A stretch of DNA of 11,347 nt. Origin: an uncultured Ruminococcus sp. GTDB taxonomy: Bacteria; Bacillota; Clostridia; Oscillospirales; Ruminococcaceae. A model generated the notes under the pieces. It saw nothing but the letters and a program-made list of their open reading frames with translations, did not search any database and had not been told where the DNA came from. Location of the stretch: contig USNJ01000054.1 of the NCBI GenBank assembly GCA_900556055.1, positions 1 to 11,347 on the forward strand, in the 5' to 3' direction. The translations under genes and the position numbers were made by a program. Positions 1 through 8,556 of the stretch are shown one piece after another. The number at the start of each line of letters is the position of its first letter. Position 1 is the stretch's first letter.

Positions 1-512
1 CAAGCGGAAAATCCAGATGGGCAGTGACCTATCTCGCAGCCTGTGACTATGTGCTTTATCTGCGCACAGCCGATGAAGTCGATCACGATACCCTCAGCAG
101 AATAGAGTACAGCAACAAGCAGAACTTTGTTGAATGGGATATCAGGACAGGCGTTTCCGAAGCACCGGCAGAGGCTATCTCCGACCATAAGTTCGTTATT
201 TTCGACAGCCTCGCTGCATACACATCGCTCATGATAAACAAGATGTGCCCGAATATTGACGATATGACTGAGCAGCTTAAAAAGGAGATCGAAAAGAAAA
301 TAATCTCCGATATATCCGATATGTATGACAAGATCATGGTCATTGACGGAAGCATGATAACCATCACCCTCGAAACAGGCTTCTCCGTAACCCCCGAGAA
401 CCACGCACAGGCTATATTCAGAGAGATCCTCGGAACCGTAAACCAGAGGATCGCAAATATGTCCAACGAAGTTTATATGTCCGCAAGCGGAATTCAGTTC
501 AAGATCAAATAA
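1..512 (+). CDS. CobU-like P-loop protein (adenosylcobinamide kinase / guanylyltransferase family), 5' end missing
   Basis: The reading frame is open from base 3, so the gene begins before the window. The GTG at 24 is not a believable start, because the codons before it read SGKSRWA, the end of a P-loop. About 169 residues are visible, against roughly 180 for CobU, so only about ten are missing. Compared with Salmonella CobU as I remember it, the first 45 residues align without gaps (GKSR, then VLY.x.T, then RI, then a conserved W). The C-terminal part matches the family's PEN..A..FR...G..NQR.A....EVY...SG...KIK pattern. CobU phosphorylates adenosylcobinamide and then transfers GMP to it during B12 assembly. 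Here the histidine that carries GMP (His46 in Salmonella, with His47 beside it) is replaced by Tyr-Ser, and the NEVG motif reads LETG. Guanylyltransferase activity is therefore doubtful. No other cobalamin gene is visible; pilT follows 18 bases downstream, probably in the same operon. Family assignment is fairly firm; function is open. Confidence 0.75.
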   Translation, partial: SGKSRWAVTYLAACDYVLYLRTADEVDHDTLSRIEYSNKQNFVEWDIRTGVSEAPAEAISDHKFVIFDSLAAYTSLMINKMCPNIDDMTEQLKKEIEKKIISDISDMYDKIMVIDGSMITITLETGFSVTPENHAQAIFREILGTVNQRIANMSNEVYMSASGIQFKIK

Positions 513-530
513 CAGAAAGGAAACTGCGGT

Positions 531-1592
531 ATGACATTTGAAGAATTTATTCTCGAAGCACGTGAAATGGGTGCTTCCGATATCCACCTCACAGTAGGCG
601 CTCCCACAGTAGTCCGTGTAAACGGCGAGCTCAGAAAGTTCAAGGACTTTTCTGACGTTGTTGTAAACAGAACTATCCTCTCTATCCTCAATGCCGAGCA
701 GGAACAGCTGCTCACAAAGGGCAACGACATCGACTTCTGCTTTGAGCTTGCAAACGGCGCAAGACAGCGTGTCAACGTGTTCAGACAGTGCGGAAAGCTT
801 GCCTGCTGCATACGTCTGCTGAACGACAGGATCCCTACCCTCGAATCCCTGAAAATGCCCTCTGTACTGACAGAGCTGGCTGAAAAGAAGAGAGGTCTTA
901 TCCTCGTTACAGGCCCTACCGGCTCAGGCAAATCAACTACCCTTTCCGCTATGGTGGACTACATAAACAAAAATCGTGCCTGCCATATCATCACTATTGA
1001 AGATCCTATCGAATATAAATATGTTCAGGAAAAGGCTACTATCCATCAGCGTGAGATCGGCAGAGATGTAACATCTTTCGGTAATGCCCTCAGAAGTGCG
1101 CTCCGTGAGGACCCCGATGTTATCCTCGTCGGCGAAATGCGTGACTATGAAACTATCTCCCTCGCTATGACAGCAGCGGAAACAGGACACCTCGTTCTCG
1201 CTACCCTCCATACATCAGGCGCAGCTCAGACGATAGACCGTATCATCGACGGCTGCCCTCCCCATGCACAGGAACAGGTCAGAGCGCAGCTTGCAAATAT
1301 GTTCCAGGGCGTAGTTTCGCAGACTCTCGTTCCTACCGCAGACGGCAAGGGACGTGTCGCAGCGCTTGAGATCCTCATCGGTACAGATGCCGTAAAGAGC
1401 CAGATCAGAGCAAACAAGATCCCCCAGATGGAAACAACGATGCAGTCCGGAACACGCATCGGAATGTGTACCCTCCACGACAACCTCGCAAAGCTGTACC
1501 AGAGAAACATCATCTCATACGAAACAGCAATGGAGTACGCCCCCGACAAGACAGAGATGGAAAAAACGCTCCGTTCGGGCGCAGGCTTCTGA
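531..1592 (+). CDS. pilT: PilT-family type IV pilus retraction ATPase
   Basis: This 353-residue protein has the length and full motif set of PilT, the hexameric cytoplasmic ATPase that depolymerises type IV pili for twitching or adhesion. The N-terminal PAS-like domain opens with ASDIHLTVGAPTVVRVNGEL (residues 15-34). The Walker A motif GPTGSGKST lies at 128-136, the Asp box TIEDPIE at 155-161, and the Walker B region DPDVILVGEMRD at 194-205. The His box runs from H220 to H227 and is followed by TIDRIID. The GEMRD form and the short C-terminus favour PilT over the assembly ATPase PilB. The ATG at 531 follows the purine-rich site AGAAAGGAAA at a suitable distance. The gene shares a transcript with the CobU-like gene in front (18-base gap) and ends at a hairpin terminator at 1608-1647. 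No other pilus gene is in the window. Confidence 0.93.
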   Translation: MTFEEFILEAREMGASDIHLTVGAPTVVRVNGELRKFKDFSDVVVNRTILSILNAEQEQLLTKGNDIDFCFELANGARQRVNVFRQCGKLACCIRLLNDRIPTLESLKMPSVLTELAEKKRGLILVTGPTGSGKSTTLSAMVDYINKNRACHIITIEDPIEYKYVQEKATIHQREIGRDVTSFGNALRSALREDPDVILVGEMRDYETISLAMTAAETGHLVLATLHTSGAAQTIDRIIDGCPPHAQEQVRAQLANMFQGVVSQTLVPTADGKGRVAALEILIGTDAVKSQIRANKIPQMETTMQSGTRIGMCTLHDNLAKLYQRNIISYETAMEYAPDKTEMEKTLRSGAGF

Positions 1593-1800
1593 TTTTCCGC
1601 ATATTATGCCGTGTCCTGAGGTTTCTTCCTCATGGCACGGCTTTTTTCGGATAATTTCACCTTTCTGACCGCTGTAAGCATCTGCGTCTTATAAGCCTTT
1701 GCGTGTATCGTAAAAAAGTCCTGCTGTAAGTATAGTCCGCCCAAAACACCAAGCGTGTTTCACGGCGATATACTGCCCCCCCCGAAAGGAGAATATCACC
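1593..1800. other. Convergent intergenic gap between pilT and gdhA
   Basis: Apart from the pilT terminator this stretch shows no gene. It contains a run of eight C residues at 1776-1783, a small AAACAC/GTGTTT inverted repeat at 1744-1760, and two copies of GCTGTAAG (1671-1678 and 1723-1730) 52 bases apart. None is strong enough to assign a role, and I found no good promoter on either strand. Confidence 0.5.
1608..1647 (+). terminator. Rho-independent terminator after pilT
   Basis: A hairpin with arms at 1608-1621 and 1628-1641 begins 15 bases after the pilT stop. Its outer six pairs (GCCGTG/CACGGC) are perfect. The inner part has one G-U pair and one mismatch before TGAGG/CCTCA. Six T residues (1642-1647) follow directly. 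It should end the CobU-like/pilT transcript. Confidence 0.85.
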
Positions 1801-1860
1801 ATGATAACAAAGATCCCCGAACCGCACAAAGCAGTTCGGGGATCAATTATTTCATATTGA
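1801..1860 (+). CDS. Possible 19-residue small ORF overlapping the gdhA terminator
   Basis: An ATG at 1801 is preceded by AAAGGAG at 1785-1791, nine bases upstream, which is an excellent ribosome binding site. The frame reads MITKIPEPHKAVRGSIISY and stops at 1858-1860. The two arms of the gdhA terminator hairpin (1812-1844) lie inside it, which may explain the sequence without any coding role. I see no convincing promoter on this strand between the pilT terminator and the ATG. The peptide matches nothing I recognise. It could be a small peptide gene or chance; treat it as a weak candidate. Confidence 0.15.
   Translation: MITKIPEPHKAVRGSIISY
1804..1844 (-). terminator. Terminator of gdhA
   Basis: A perfect 11-bp stem (GATCCCCGAAC at 1812-1822 and its complement at 1834-1844, 11-base loop) lies about 30 bases past the gdhA stop. 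Read on the - strand it is followed by TTTGTTAT, a modest T-rich tail. On the + strand the tail is not T-rich, so it most likely serves gdhA. Confidence 0.75.
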
Positions 1861-1875
1861 AACAGGGGGTGACAA

Positions 1876-3237
<1,362 letters not shown>

Positions 3238-3271
3238 TTAAAGCCCCCTGTATAAAATTTTAAATATTGGA

Positions 3272-3291
3272 TACGCTCCGTTCGGACCGTA
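3272..3291. promoter_or_regulatory. 20-bp palindrome in the gdhA leader, possible operator
   Basis: TACGcTCCG-tt-CGGAcCGTA is a dyad with nine-base arms and one mismatched pair (C/C). It lies about 10-15 bases downstream of the predicted gdhA start of transcription and about 40 bases before the ATG. It could be a repressor site blocking early elongation, or a small hairpin in the leader RNA. No cognate regulator is in the window. Confidence 0.45.
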
Positions 3292-3309
3292 CTTCAAAAC
3301 TGTGATTCT

Positions 3310-3338
3310 ATTATACACCATATCTTTTCATTTTGCAA
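3310..3338 (-). promoter_or_regulatory. SigA-type promoter of gdhA
   Basis: On the - strand a -35 box TTGCAA (3333-3338) and a perfect -10 box TATAAT (3310-3315) are separated by exactly 17 bases. Transcription should start near 3303, giving a leader of about 70 nt before gdhA. Confidence 0.85.
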
Positions 3339-3358
3339 GTACTTTTTCAAAAAATTGC

Positions 3359-3440
3359 AGAAAAAATTTTTTTCTCCCGAAAAATTCCCTGTTTGCGTGC
3401 TTCGGATATATAATAATGAAACAAGCGGGAATTTTTCGGG
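3359..3440 (-). terminator. Large hairpin ending the trp operon
   Basis: A perfect 14-bp inverted repeat (CCCGAAAAATTCCC at 3376-3389, complement at 3427-3440) lies 25 bases past the trpA stop. A weaker inner stem TGTTT/AAACA (3390-3394 with 3419-3423) extends it. On the - strand it is followed by a second self-complementary block at 3359-3375 (AGAAAAAA-A-TTTTTTCT in either reading) that supplies a T6 run. The 37-base loop is long for a terminator, but nothing else separates trpA from the gdhA promoter. Confidence 0.65.
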
Positions 3441-3465
3441 TAAAAAATGTTCATATTTTATAGCA

Positions 3466-4254
3466 TTATTTATCAAGAGCGGCTCTTACATCTCTTACAA
3501 ATCCGCCTGCATATGCGGGATAGTCCTTTCCGTGCTCTGCGGCAAGCTTTACTACTGCGCTGCCGATGATAACGCCGTCGCAGTATTCCGACATCTTCTT
3601 TGCCTGCTCGGGATTTGATATTCCGAAGCCTACGCAGCACGGAGTTTTCGCATACTTATATACCTCGCCGAAAAATTCGCCGAAATCGGTGGAAAATCCG
3701 CTTCTCATTCCCGTAACGCCTGTCGATGAAACGCAGTAGAGGAAGCCCTCGCTCTCCTTGGCGATCATTCCGATGCGTCCCTTTGAAACGGGCGTAACAA
3801 GGCTTATCGAATAAACTCCGTTCGCCTTCGCCTGTGCGGATACCTCGTCCTTTTCCTCATACGGCATATCGGGGATAATAACTCCGTCGATGCCCGTCAT
3901 GCGGCATTTCTCGAAAAATCTCTCCGTTCCGTAGCGGAATACCGTGTTTAAATACATCATAAGGAGCAGCGGCTTGTCTGTCTTTCTGCGGATATTTATA
4001 ACGATGCCGAATATCTTGTCAAGGTTAGTGCCGCCCTCAAGCGATCTGAGGCTTGCCTCCTGGATAACAGGGCCTTCCGCAACGGGATCCGAGAAAGGAA
4101 CTCCAAGCTCGATGATATCCGCGCCGTTGCCGAACATCTCTGTGACAGCCTTTTCGGTAGTGTCAAGGTCGGGGTCGCCCGCCGTAACGAATGTGATGAG
4201 TGCCTTTTTTCCTGCCGCTTTAAGCTCGGCAAATGCTTTGTCTATTCTGTTCAT
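3466..4254 (-). CDS. trpA: Tryptophan synthase alpha subunit
   Basis: TrpA splits indole-3-glycerol phosphate and passes indole to TrpB through the alpha2-beta2 tunnel. The ATG at 4254 is chosen over an in-frame upstream ATG (4278) because AAGGAGGG sits eight bases before it and the protein then starts MNRIDKAF, typical of the family, with 262 residues. The frame shows TFVTAGDPD (21-29), IELGVPFSDPVAEGP (48-62), the phosphate-binding region SSTGVTG (176-182) and FGISNP further on. The catalytic Glu49 is present. At the position of Salmonella Asp60 this protein has Glu (codon GAA), a conservative change at a catalytic residue. It is the last gene of the operon, 13 bases after trpB, with its binding site overlapping the trpB stop, which suggests coupled translation. 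Confidence 0.95.
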   Translation of the reverse strand: MNRIDKAFAELKAAGKKALITFVTAGDPDLDTTEKAVTEMFGNGADIIELGVPFSDPVAEGPVIQEASLRSLEGGTNLDKIFGIVINIRRKTDKPLLLMMYLNTVFRYGTERFFEKCRMTGIDGVIIPDMPYEEKDEVSAQAKANGVYSISLVTPVSKGRIGMIAKESEGFLYCVSSTGVTGMRSGFSTDFGEFFGEVYKYAKTPCCVGFGISNPEQAKKMSEYCDGVIIGSAVVKLAAEHGKDYPAYAGGFVRDVRAALDK

Positions 4255-4267
4255 GCTTCTGCCCTCC

Positions 4268-5455
4268 TTATTCCTCACTCAGGTTTATTCCTCTGTATCT
4301 TGCGATTGAATAAACGTCCTTGTCGCCTCTGCCCGACAGATTTATCACCATGATCTGATCCTTATCCATAGTCGGAGCGACCTTTACAGCCGCCGCAACA
4401 GCGTGTGCCGATTCAATAGCGGGGATAATTCCCTCGGTCTTTGACAGCAGCTCAAATGCGCATACTGCCTCTTCATCTGTTATCGCCATATATTCCGCAC
4501 GTCCTGTTTTCCAGAGATTTGCATGCTCGGGACCTATTCCCGGATAGTCAAGTCCTGCGGATATCGAGTAAACGGGAGCGATCTGACCGAAATCGTCCTG
4601 TAAGAATACGGATTTCATGCCGTGGAAAATGCCTGTCGAACCGTTTGAGAGTGTAGCCGCCGTCATAGCCGTGTCAACGCCGAGTCCCGCAGCCTCCGCA
4701 CCTATAAGGCGCACCGACTCGTCACCGATAAAGTTGTAGAATGCGCCCATAGCGTTTGAGCCGCCGCCCACGCACGCCACGACCGCATCAGGCAGCCTGC
4801 CCTCTTTCTTCATCAGCTGGGACTTGATCTCCTCGGAGATGATCTTCTGGAAATCACGTACCATTTCGGGATAGGGATACGGGCCCATTACCGAACCGAT
4901 GCAGTAAAATGTAGTTTCGATGTTGGATGCCCAGTCACGCATAGCCTCGTTGATAGCGTCCTTCAGAGTCTTTGTGCCGCTCTGCACCCTTGTGACCTCT
5001 GCACCCAGCAGCTCCATGCGGTAAACATTCAGCGACTGTCTTTCAGCATCGACTGCGCCCATGTAAACACGGCACTCCATGCCGAAAAGTGCGCAGGCAG
5101 TAGCCGTTGCAACGCCGTGCTGACCTGCTCCCGTTTCTGCGATTATCCTCTTCTTGCCCATCTTCTTTGCAAGAAGTATCTGTCCCAGAACGTTATTTAT
5201 CTTGTGCGAGCCTGTGTGGTTAAGATCCTCACGCTTTATGTATATCTTTGCGCCGCCCAGCTCCTTGGTAAGCTTGTCGGCATAGTAGAGCATTGACGGT
5301 CTGCCTGCGTAATTCTGATAAAGATCGGCAAGCTCTGCCTTGAATTCGGGGTCGTCCTTGTAGCGGAGATATGCTTCCTCCAGCTCACTTACTGCGTTCA
5401 TGACCGTTTCGGGGACATACTGTCCGCCGTATTCGCCAAATCTTCCCTTTGACAT
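4268..5455 (-). CDS. trpB: Tryptophan synthase beta subunit
   Basis: TrpB is the PLP enzyme that condenses indole with serine to give tryptophan. The 395-residue protein is full length and starts [14 protein letters not shown] (4-17), the hallmark of the TrpA-dependent TrpB1 form. The PLP lysine is in HTGSHKINN (K85), the catalytic glutamate in ETGAGQHG (E107), and the phosphate-binding loop GGGSNA is at 230-235. SGRGDKD near the C-terminus completes the set. The ATG at 5455 lies four bases after the trpF stop, with the binding site AAAGGA inside the end of trpF. With trpA directly behind it, it forms the synthase complex. Nothing in it is unusual. Confidence 0.97.
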   Translation of the reverse strand: MSKGRFGEYGGQYVPETVMNAVSELEEAYLRYKDDPEFKAELADLYQNYAGRPSMLYYADKLTKELGGAKIYIKREDLNHTGSHKINNVLGQILLAKKMGKKRIIAETGAGQHGVATATACALFGMECRVYMGAVDAERQSLNVYRMELLGAEVTRVQSGTKTLKDAINEAMRDWASNIETTFYCIGSVMGPYPYPEMVRDFQKIISEEIKSQLMKKEGRLPDAVVACVGGGSNAMGAFYNFIGDESVRLIGAEAAGLGVDTAMTAATLSNGSTGIFHGMKSVFLQDDFGQIAPVYSISAGLDYPGIGPEHANLWKTGRAEYMAITDEEAVCAFELLSKTEGIIPAIESAHAVAAAVKVAPTMDKDQIMVINLSGRGDKDVYSIARYRGINLSEE

Positions 5456-5459
5456 TATA

Positions 5460-6080
5460 TCATATCCTTTCGGTAAATCTCTTTATTTCCGCAACCTTGA
5501 TCCTGTCCTTGACACCGTCTGTTTCGATGCCGCCGCTTATGTCATATCCGAAAGCCTTATCTCCCGTCAGGCGGTAAAGCTCTCCGATATTTTCGGGTGT
5601 GATGCCGCCTGCGATGAAATACGGCTTTGCTATCTCACGTCCTATAAGAAGCTCCGTCTTTGCGCTTTTCCCCGTTCCGCCGTATGCATCGGGCGAATAT
5701 GCATCGAAAAGCAGCTTATCCGCATGGAGCCGCTCAGCCGCCGTGATATCATCATCGCTCCTGAGTCTGACAGCCCTCCATATCTCACATTTTTCGGGGA
5801 TAATCTCCCTCAGCTTTATTATATATGTATCGTCCTCGTCACCGTGAAGCTGAAAAACATCGAGGATATCCGCCAATTTTTTCATCTTTTCAAGCGGATA
5901 ATTCACAAAAACGCCGACCCTTTTTATCTCGGAACGAAGCATAGCCGCAAGCCGCTCCGCCTGCTCGGGCGTGACCTTTCTCCTGCTCTCCGCAAATACA
6001 AATCCCGCATAATCGGGCGGAAACTCATTAAGATAGGAAACGTCCTCCTCACGGCGTATGCCGCAGAGCTTGATCTTCAT
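5460..6080 (-). CDS. trpF: Phosphoribosylanthranilate isomerase
   Basis: TrpF isomerises N-(5'-phosphoribosyl)-anthranilate to the ribulose form used by TrpC. The 206-residue TIM barrel has the family's length. It starts MKIKLCGI, with the catalytic cysteine at position 6. The strand VGVFVN (55-60) and the QLHGDE motif (77-82) follow. The catalytic aspartate is D126 in LLFDAY, followed by GGTG (134-137), then IAGGITPEN (156-164) and DISGGIE for the phosphate (180-186). Its ATG overlaps the trpC stop by four bases (ATGA), so translation is probably coupled. TrpF is a separate protein here, not fused to TrpC as in E. coli. Confidence 0.95.
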   Translation of the reverse strand: MKIKLCGIRREEDVSYLNEFPPDYAGFVFAESRRKVTPEQAERLAAMLRSEIKRVGVFVNYPLEKMKKLADILDVFQLHGDEDDTYIIKLREIIPEKCEIWRAVRLRSDDDITAAERLHADKLLFDAYSPDAYGGTGKSAKTELLIGREIAKPYFIAGGITPENIGELYRLTGDKAFGYDISGGIETDGVKDRIKVAEIKRFTERI

Positions 6081-6865
6081 ATCCCGCCCTCCGTCAGCAT
6101 ATCAAATCTGCGCTTTATGTCGGAAGCACCGCCTGCCGCAAGGCTCTCGCCGATCAGCACAGCGTCCGCACCGCACTTACGGACATATCTCATATCATCA
6201 GCCGACTTGATGCCGCTTTCGGATACCTTCACCTTAGAATCGGGAATAAGTCCGATCAGCCGCTTTGTCGTTTCGAGCGATACATTGAATGTCGTAAGAT
6301 CTCGGTTATTTATGCCGACGATATCGCAGCCCGCCGCCAGAACGCTTTCCAGCTCACGCTCATTGTGCGTTTCCGCCAGAACATCAAGTCCGAGGGAATG
6401 TGCGATATCCGCAAGCTCCGAGAGCCGCTTCGTATCATGCACAGCCGCAATAAGCAGCACAGCGTCCGCACCGATGACCTTAGCTTCATATATCTGATAA
6501 GCATCGAAAATGAAATCCTTGCGGAGTATCGGCAGCGTCACAGCCTCTCTTATCTCACGGAGATAATCCGAGCTGCCCATGAAATAATGCTCCTCTGTCA
6601 GGCATGATATCGCCGACGCACCGCATCTCTGATATTCACGGGCAATATCCGCAGGCTGAAAATCACGGCAGATAAGCCCCTTAGACGGCGATGCCTTCTT
6701 GACCTCCGCAATGACCGACAGACCGTCCTTTCTGAGTGCGTCCGCAAAGCTTATCGGCACTCTGTCCGAACGCTCCGCCGACCTCTTCATCTCAGCATCG
6801 GAAACAGCCGCCCTTTCACGCTCCAGCTGTATTTTTCTCTTTTCAATGATCTCATCAAGTATCAT
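6077..6865 (-). CDS. trpC: Indole-3-glycerol phosphate synthase
   Basis: TrpC closes the indole ring by decarboxylative cyclisation. I place the start at 6865, giving MILDEIIEKRK and 262 residues. This is the classic TrpC beginning and is preceded by AAGGAAAGGA. An in-frame ATG at 6907 would add 14 basic residues overlapping trpGD and lacks support. Catalytic residues are visible: E54 and K56 in IAEVKKASPSKG, K116 in LRKDF, E165 in AETHNE, N186 in GINNRDL, and E216 in VSESGI. The gene lies 16 bases after trpGD and overlaps trpF by four bases. Confidence 0.95.
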   Translation of the reverse strand: MILDEIIEKRKIQLERERAAVSDAEMKRSAERSDRVPISFADALRKDGLSVIAEVKKASPSKGLICRDFQPADIAREYQRCGASAISCLTEEHYFMGSSDYLREIREAVTLPILRKDFIFDAYQIYEAKVIGADAVLLIAAVHDTKRLSELADIAHSLGLDVLAETHNERELESVLAAGCDIVGINNRDLTTFNVSLETTKRLIGLIPDSKVKVSESGIKSADDMRYVRKCGADAVLIGESLAAGGASDIKRRFDMLTEGGI

Positions 6866-6881
6866 AGCTTTTTTCCTTTCC

Positions 6882-8540
6882 TTATGCGATCGAGACCTCC
6901 GATGCATTTGTGAATTTGATAAGCTCGTTCAGCTTTTCGAGCGCCGCACCGCTGTCTATCGACTTCGCAGCCATGTCAATGCCCTCCTGGATAGACTGAG
7001 CAGCACCTGTGCAGTAGATAGCCGCACCCGAATTCAGCAGAACGATATCTCTCTTTGCGCCCTGTTCCCTGCCCGACAGTATATCGAGCGTGATCTTTGC
7101 GTTATCCTTTGCAGTTCCGCCGATTATCTCAGACTTCGGTGCTATCCTCATTCCGTAATCACGGGGATCAATGTCGTATTTGATAAGCTTGCTGCCCGCT
7201 ATCTCGCAGACAGAAGTTTTTCCGCAGATAGTGATCTCATCAATGCCGTCGCCGTAAACGATCATTCCGCCCTTGATGCCGAGGTTCATAAGCACCTTTG
7301 CCATAGGTTCGAGCAGCTTTTCATCATAAACGCCGAGCAGGATATAATCCGCAAGCGCAGGATTTGCAAGAGGTCCTAAGATGTTGAATACAGTGCGTAT
7401 ACCCATCTCACGTCTTGCGGGGCCGACAAATCTCATAGCCGAATGGAAGCTCTGCGCAAACAGGAATGCAATGCCGATCTCGGAGATGCACGCAGATGCC
7501 TTCTGCGGTGTCATGCCGATCTTTACGCCGAGAGCTTCGAGGACATCAGCCGCACCGCTCTTGCTTGAAACGCTCCTGTTTCCGTGCTTTGCAACGTTCA
7601 TGCCCGTTCCTGCGATAACGAATGAAGATGTAGTCGAAATGTTGAAGCTTCCTGCCAGATCTCCGCCCGTTCCCACGATATCCACCGAGGATTTTCCCAT
7701 AGGAACGACCGCTGCCTTCTGACGCATTACCTTTGCAAAGCCCGTGATCTCTTCGATTGTTTCTCCCTTGCATCTCAGTGCAGTCAGGAATGCCGCTGTC
7801 TGCGCATCAGTCGCAGCGTCGGACATTATTATGTTCATAGCCTCGTAAGCCTCATCTTCTGTAAGCGATACGCCGTCGGCAGCCTTTGCGATGAACTTTT
7901 TAAGTCCCGTCCTGCGCTCCTTGGAAACGGATGGAGCTGTGAACTTATTGCTCTTTACGCCTGCTTCCGAGAGAAATGCGGATATCATAGCCGCACCGTT
8001 TTCCGCAAGCACCGACTCGGGATGGAACTGAACTCCGTAGGTCGGGTGGGATTTGTGCTTGATCGCCATTATCTGACCTTCCTCATCAGTCGCCGTAACG
8101 CTCAGAACTGTCGGCATTGAAACGGGATCTATAACGAGCGAATGATATCTTGCAACTCTCACTCTGTCGGGCATTCCGCTGAATATAGGGCAGCTTGTGT
8201 TCAGCATTACTTCGGAGGATTTGCCGTGCATAGGCTTCTTTGCCTTGACGATCCTTCCGCCGAATGCCTCAGCTATCGCCTGATGTCCAAGACATACGCC
8301 GAGGATAGGAACACGTCCGGAGAACGTCTTTATCGCTTCGACGCTTATTCCTGCATCTGCGGGATAACCGGGTCCGGGAGATACAACGATCGCTTCAAGC
8401 TCGCCGTTTTCAATATATTTCTCTATCTCTCCGATAGTGATCTCATCGTTTCTGACTGTCTTTATGTCGGGATAAACAGAACCTATAAGCTGCACGAGAT
8501 TGTATGTAAAGCTGTCGTAATTATCTATCATAAGGATCAT
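6882..8540 (-). CDS. trpGD: Fused anthranilate synthase glutaminase / anthranilate phosphoribosyltransferase (TrpG-TrpD)
   Basis: One 552-residue frame carries two enzymes. Residues 1-190 are a class I glutamine amidotransferase (TrpG): MIDNYDSFTYNL (4-15), SPGPGYP (54-60), catalytic C83 in GVCLGHQ, and H173/E175 in QFHPESV. This domain feeds ammonia to TrpE. A linker of about 20 residues leads to TrpD (about 211-552), which joins anthranilate to PRPP: GTGGD (290-294), FNISTTSSF (299-307) and KHGNRSVSSKSGAADVLE (318-335). The ATG at 8540 is chosen because AGGAGG lies nine bases before it; another ATG at 8531 would drop only MIL. It lies 16 bases after trpE. The GD fusion also occurs in enteric bacteria such as E. 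coli. All key residues seem intact. Confidence 0.95.
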   Translation of the reverse strand: MILMIDNYDSFTYNLVQLIGSVYPDIKTVRNDEITIGEIEKYIENGELEAIVVSPGPGYPADAGISVEAIKTFSGRVPILGVCLGHQAIAEAFGGRIVKAKKPMHGKSSEVMLNTSCPIFSGMPDRVRVARYHSLVIDPVSMPTVLSVTATDEEGQIMAIKHKSHPTYGVQFHPESVLAENGAAMISAFLSEAGVKSNKFTAPSVSKERRTGLKKFIAKAADGVSLTEDEAYEAMNIIMSDAATDAQTAAFLTALRCKGETIEEITGFAKVMRQKAAVVPMGKSSVDIVGTGGDLAGSFNISTTSSFVIAGTGMNVAKHGNRSVSSKSGAADVLEALGVKIGMTPQKASACISEIGIAFLFAQSFHSAMRFVGPARREMGIRTVFNILGPLANPALADYILLGVYDEKLLEPMAKVLMNLGIKGGMIVYGDGIDEITICGKTSVCEIAGSKLIKYDIDPRDYGMRIAPKSEIIGGTAKDNAKITLDILSGREQGAKRDIVLLNSGAAIYCTGAAQSIQEGIDMAAKSIDSGAALEKLNELIKFTNASEVSIA

Positions 8541-8556
8541 ATCAATCAGCCTCCTA

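Noticed and set aside
24..26. GTG at 24 as the start of the first gene
   Set aside because: The frame is open to the window edge and the upstream codons encode the end of the P-loop (SGKS), so the gene starts before the window.
1671..1730. Repeated GCTGTAAG words in the pilT-gdhA gap
   Set aside because: Eight bases in two copies only, with no dyad or promoter association. It is best treated as chance.
5400..6497. Long + strand open frame (365 codons) across the trpB/trpF/trpC region
   Set aside because: It is antisense to genes with complete catalytic motifs, has no ribosome binding site and gives a low-complexity Ser/Ala/Arg-rich protein. It is a by-product of codon bias on the other strand.
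6866..6907. Longer trpC start at 6907
   Set aside because: The extra residues are an out-of-frame reading of the trpGD end. The family start MILDEI and a strong binding site support 6865.
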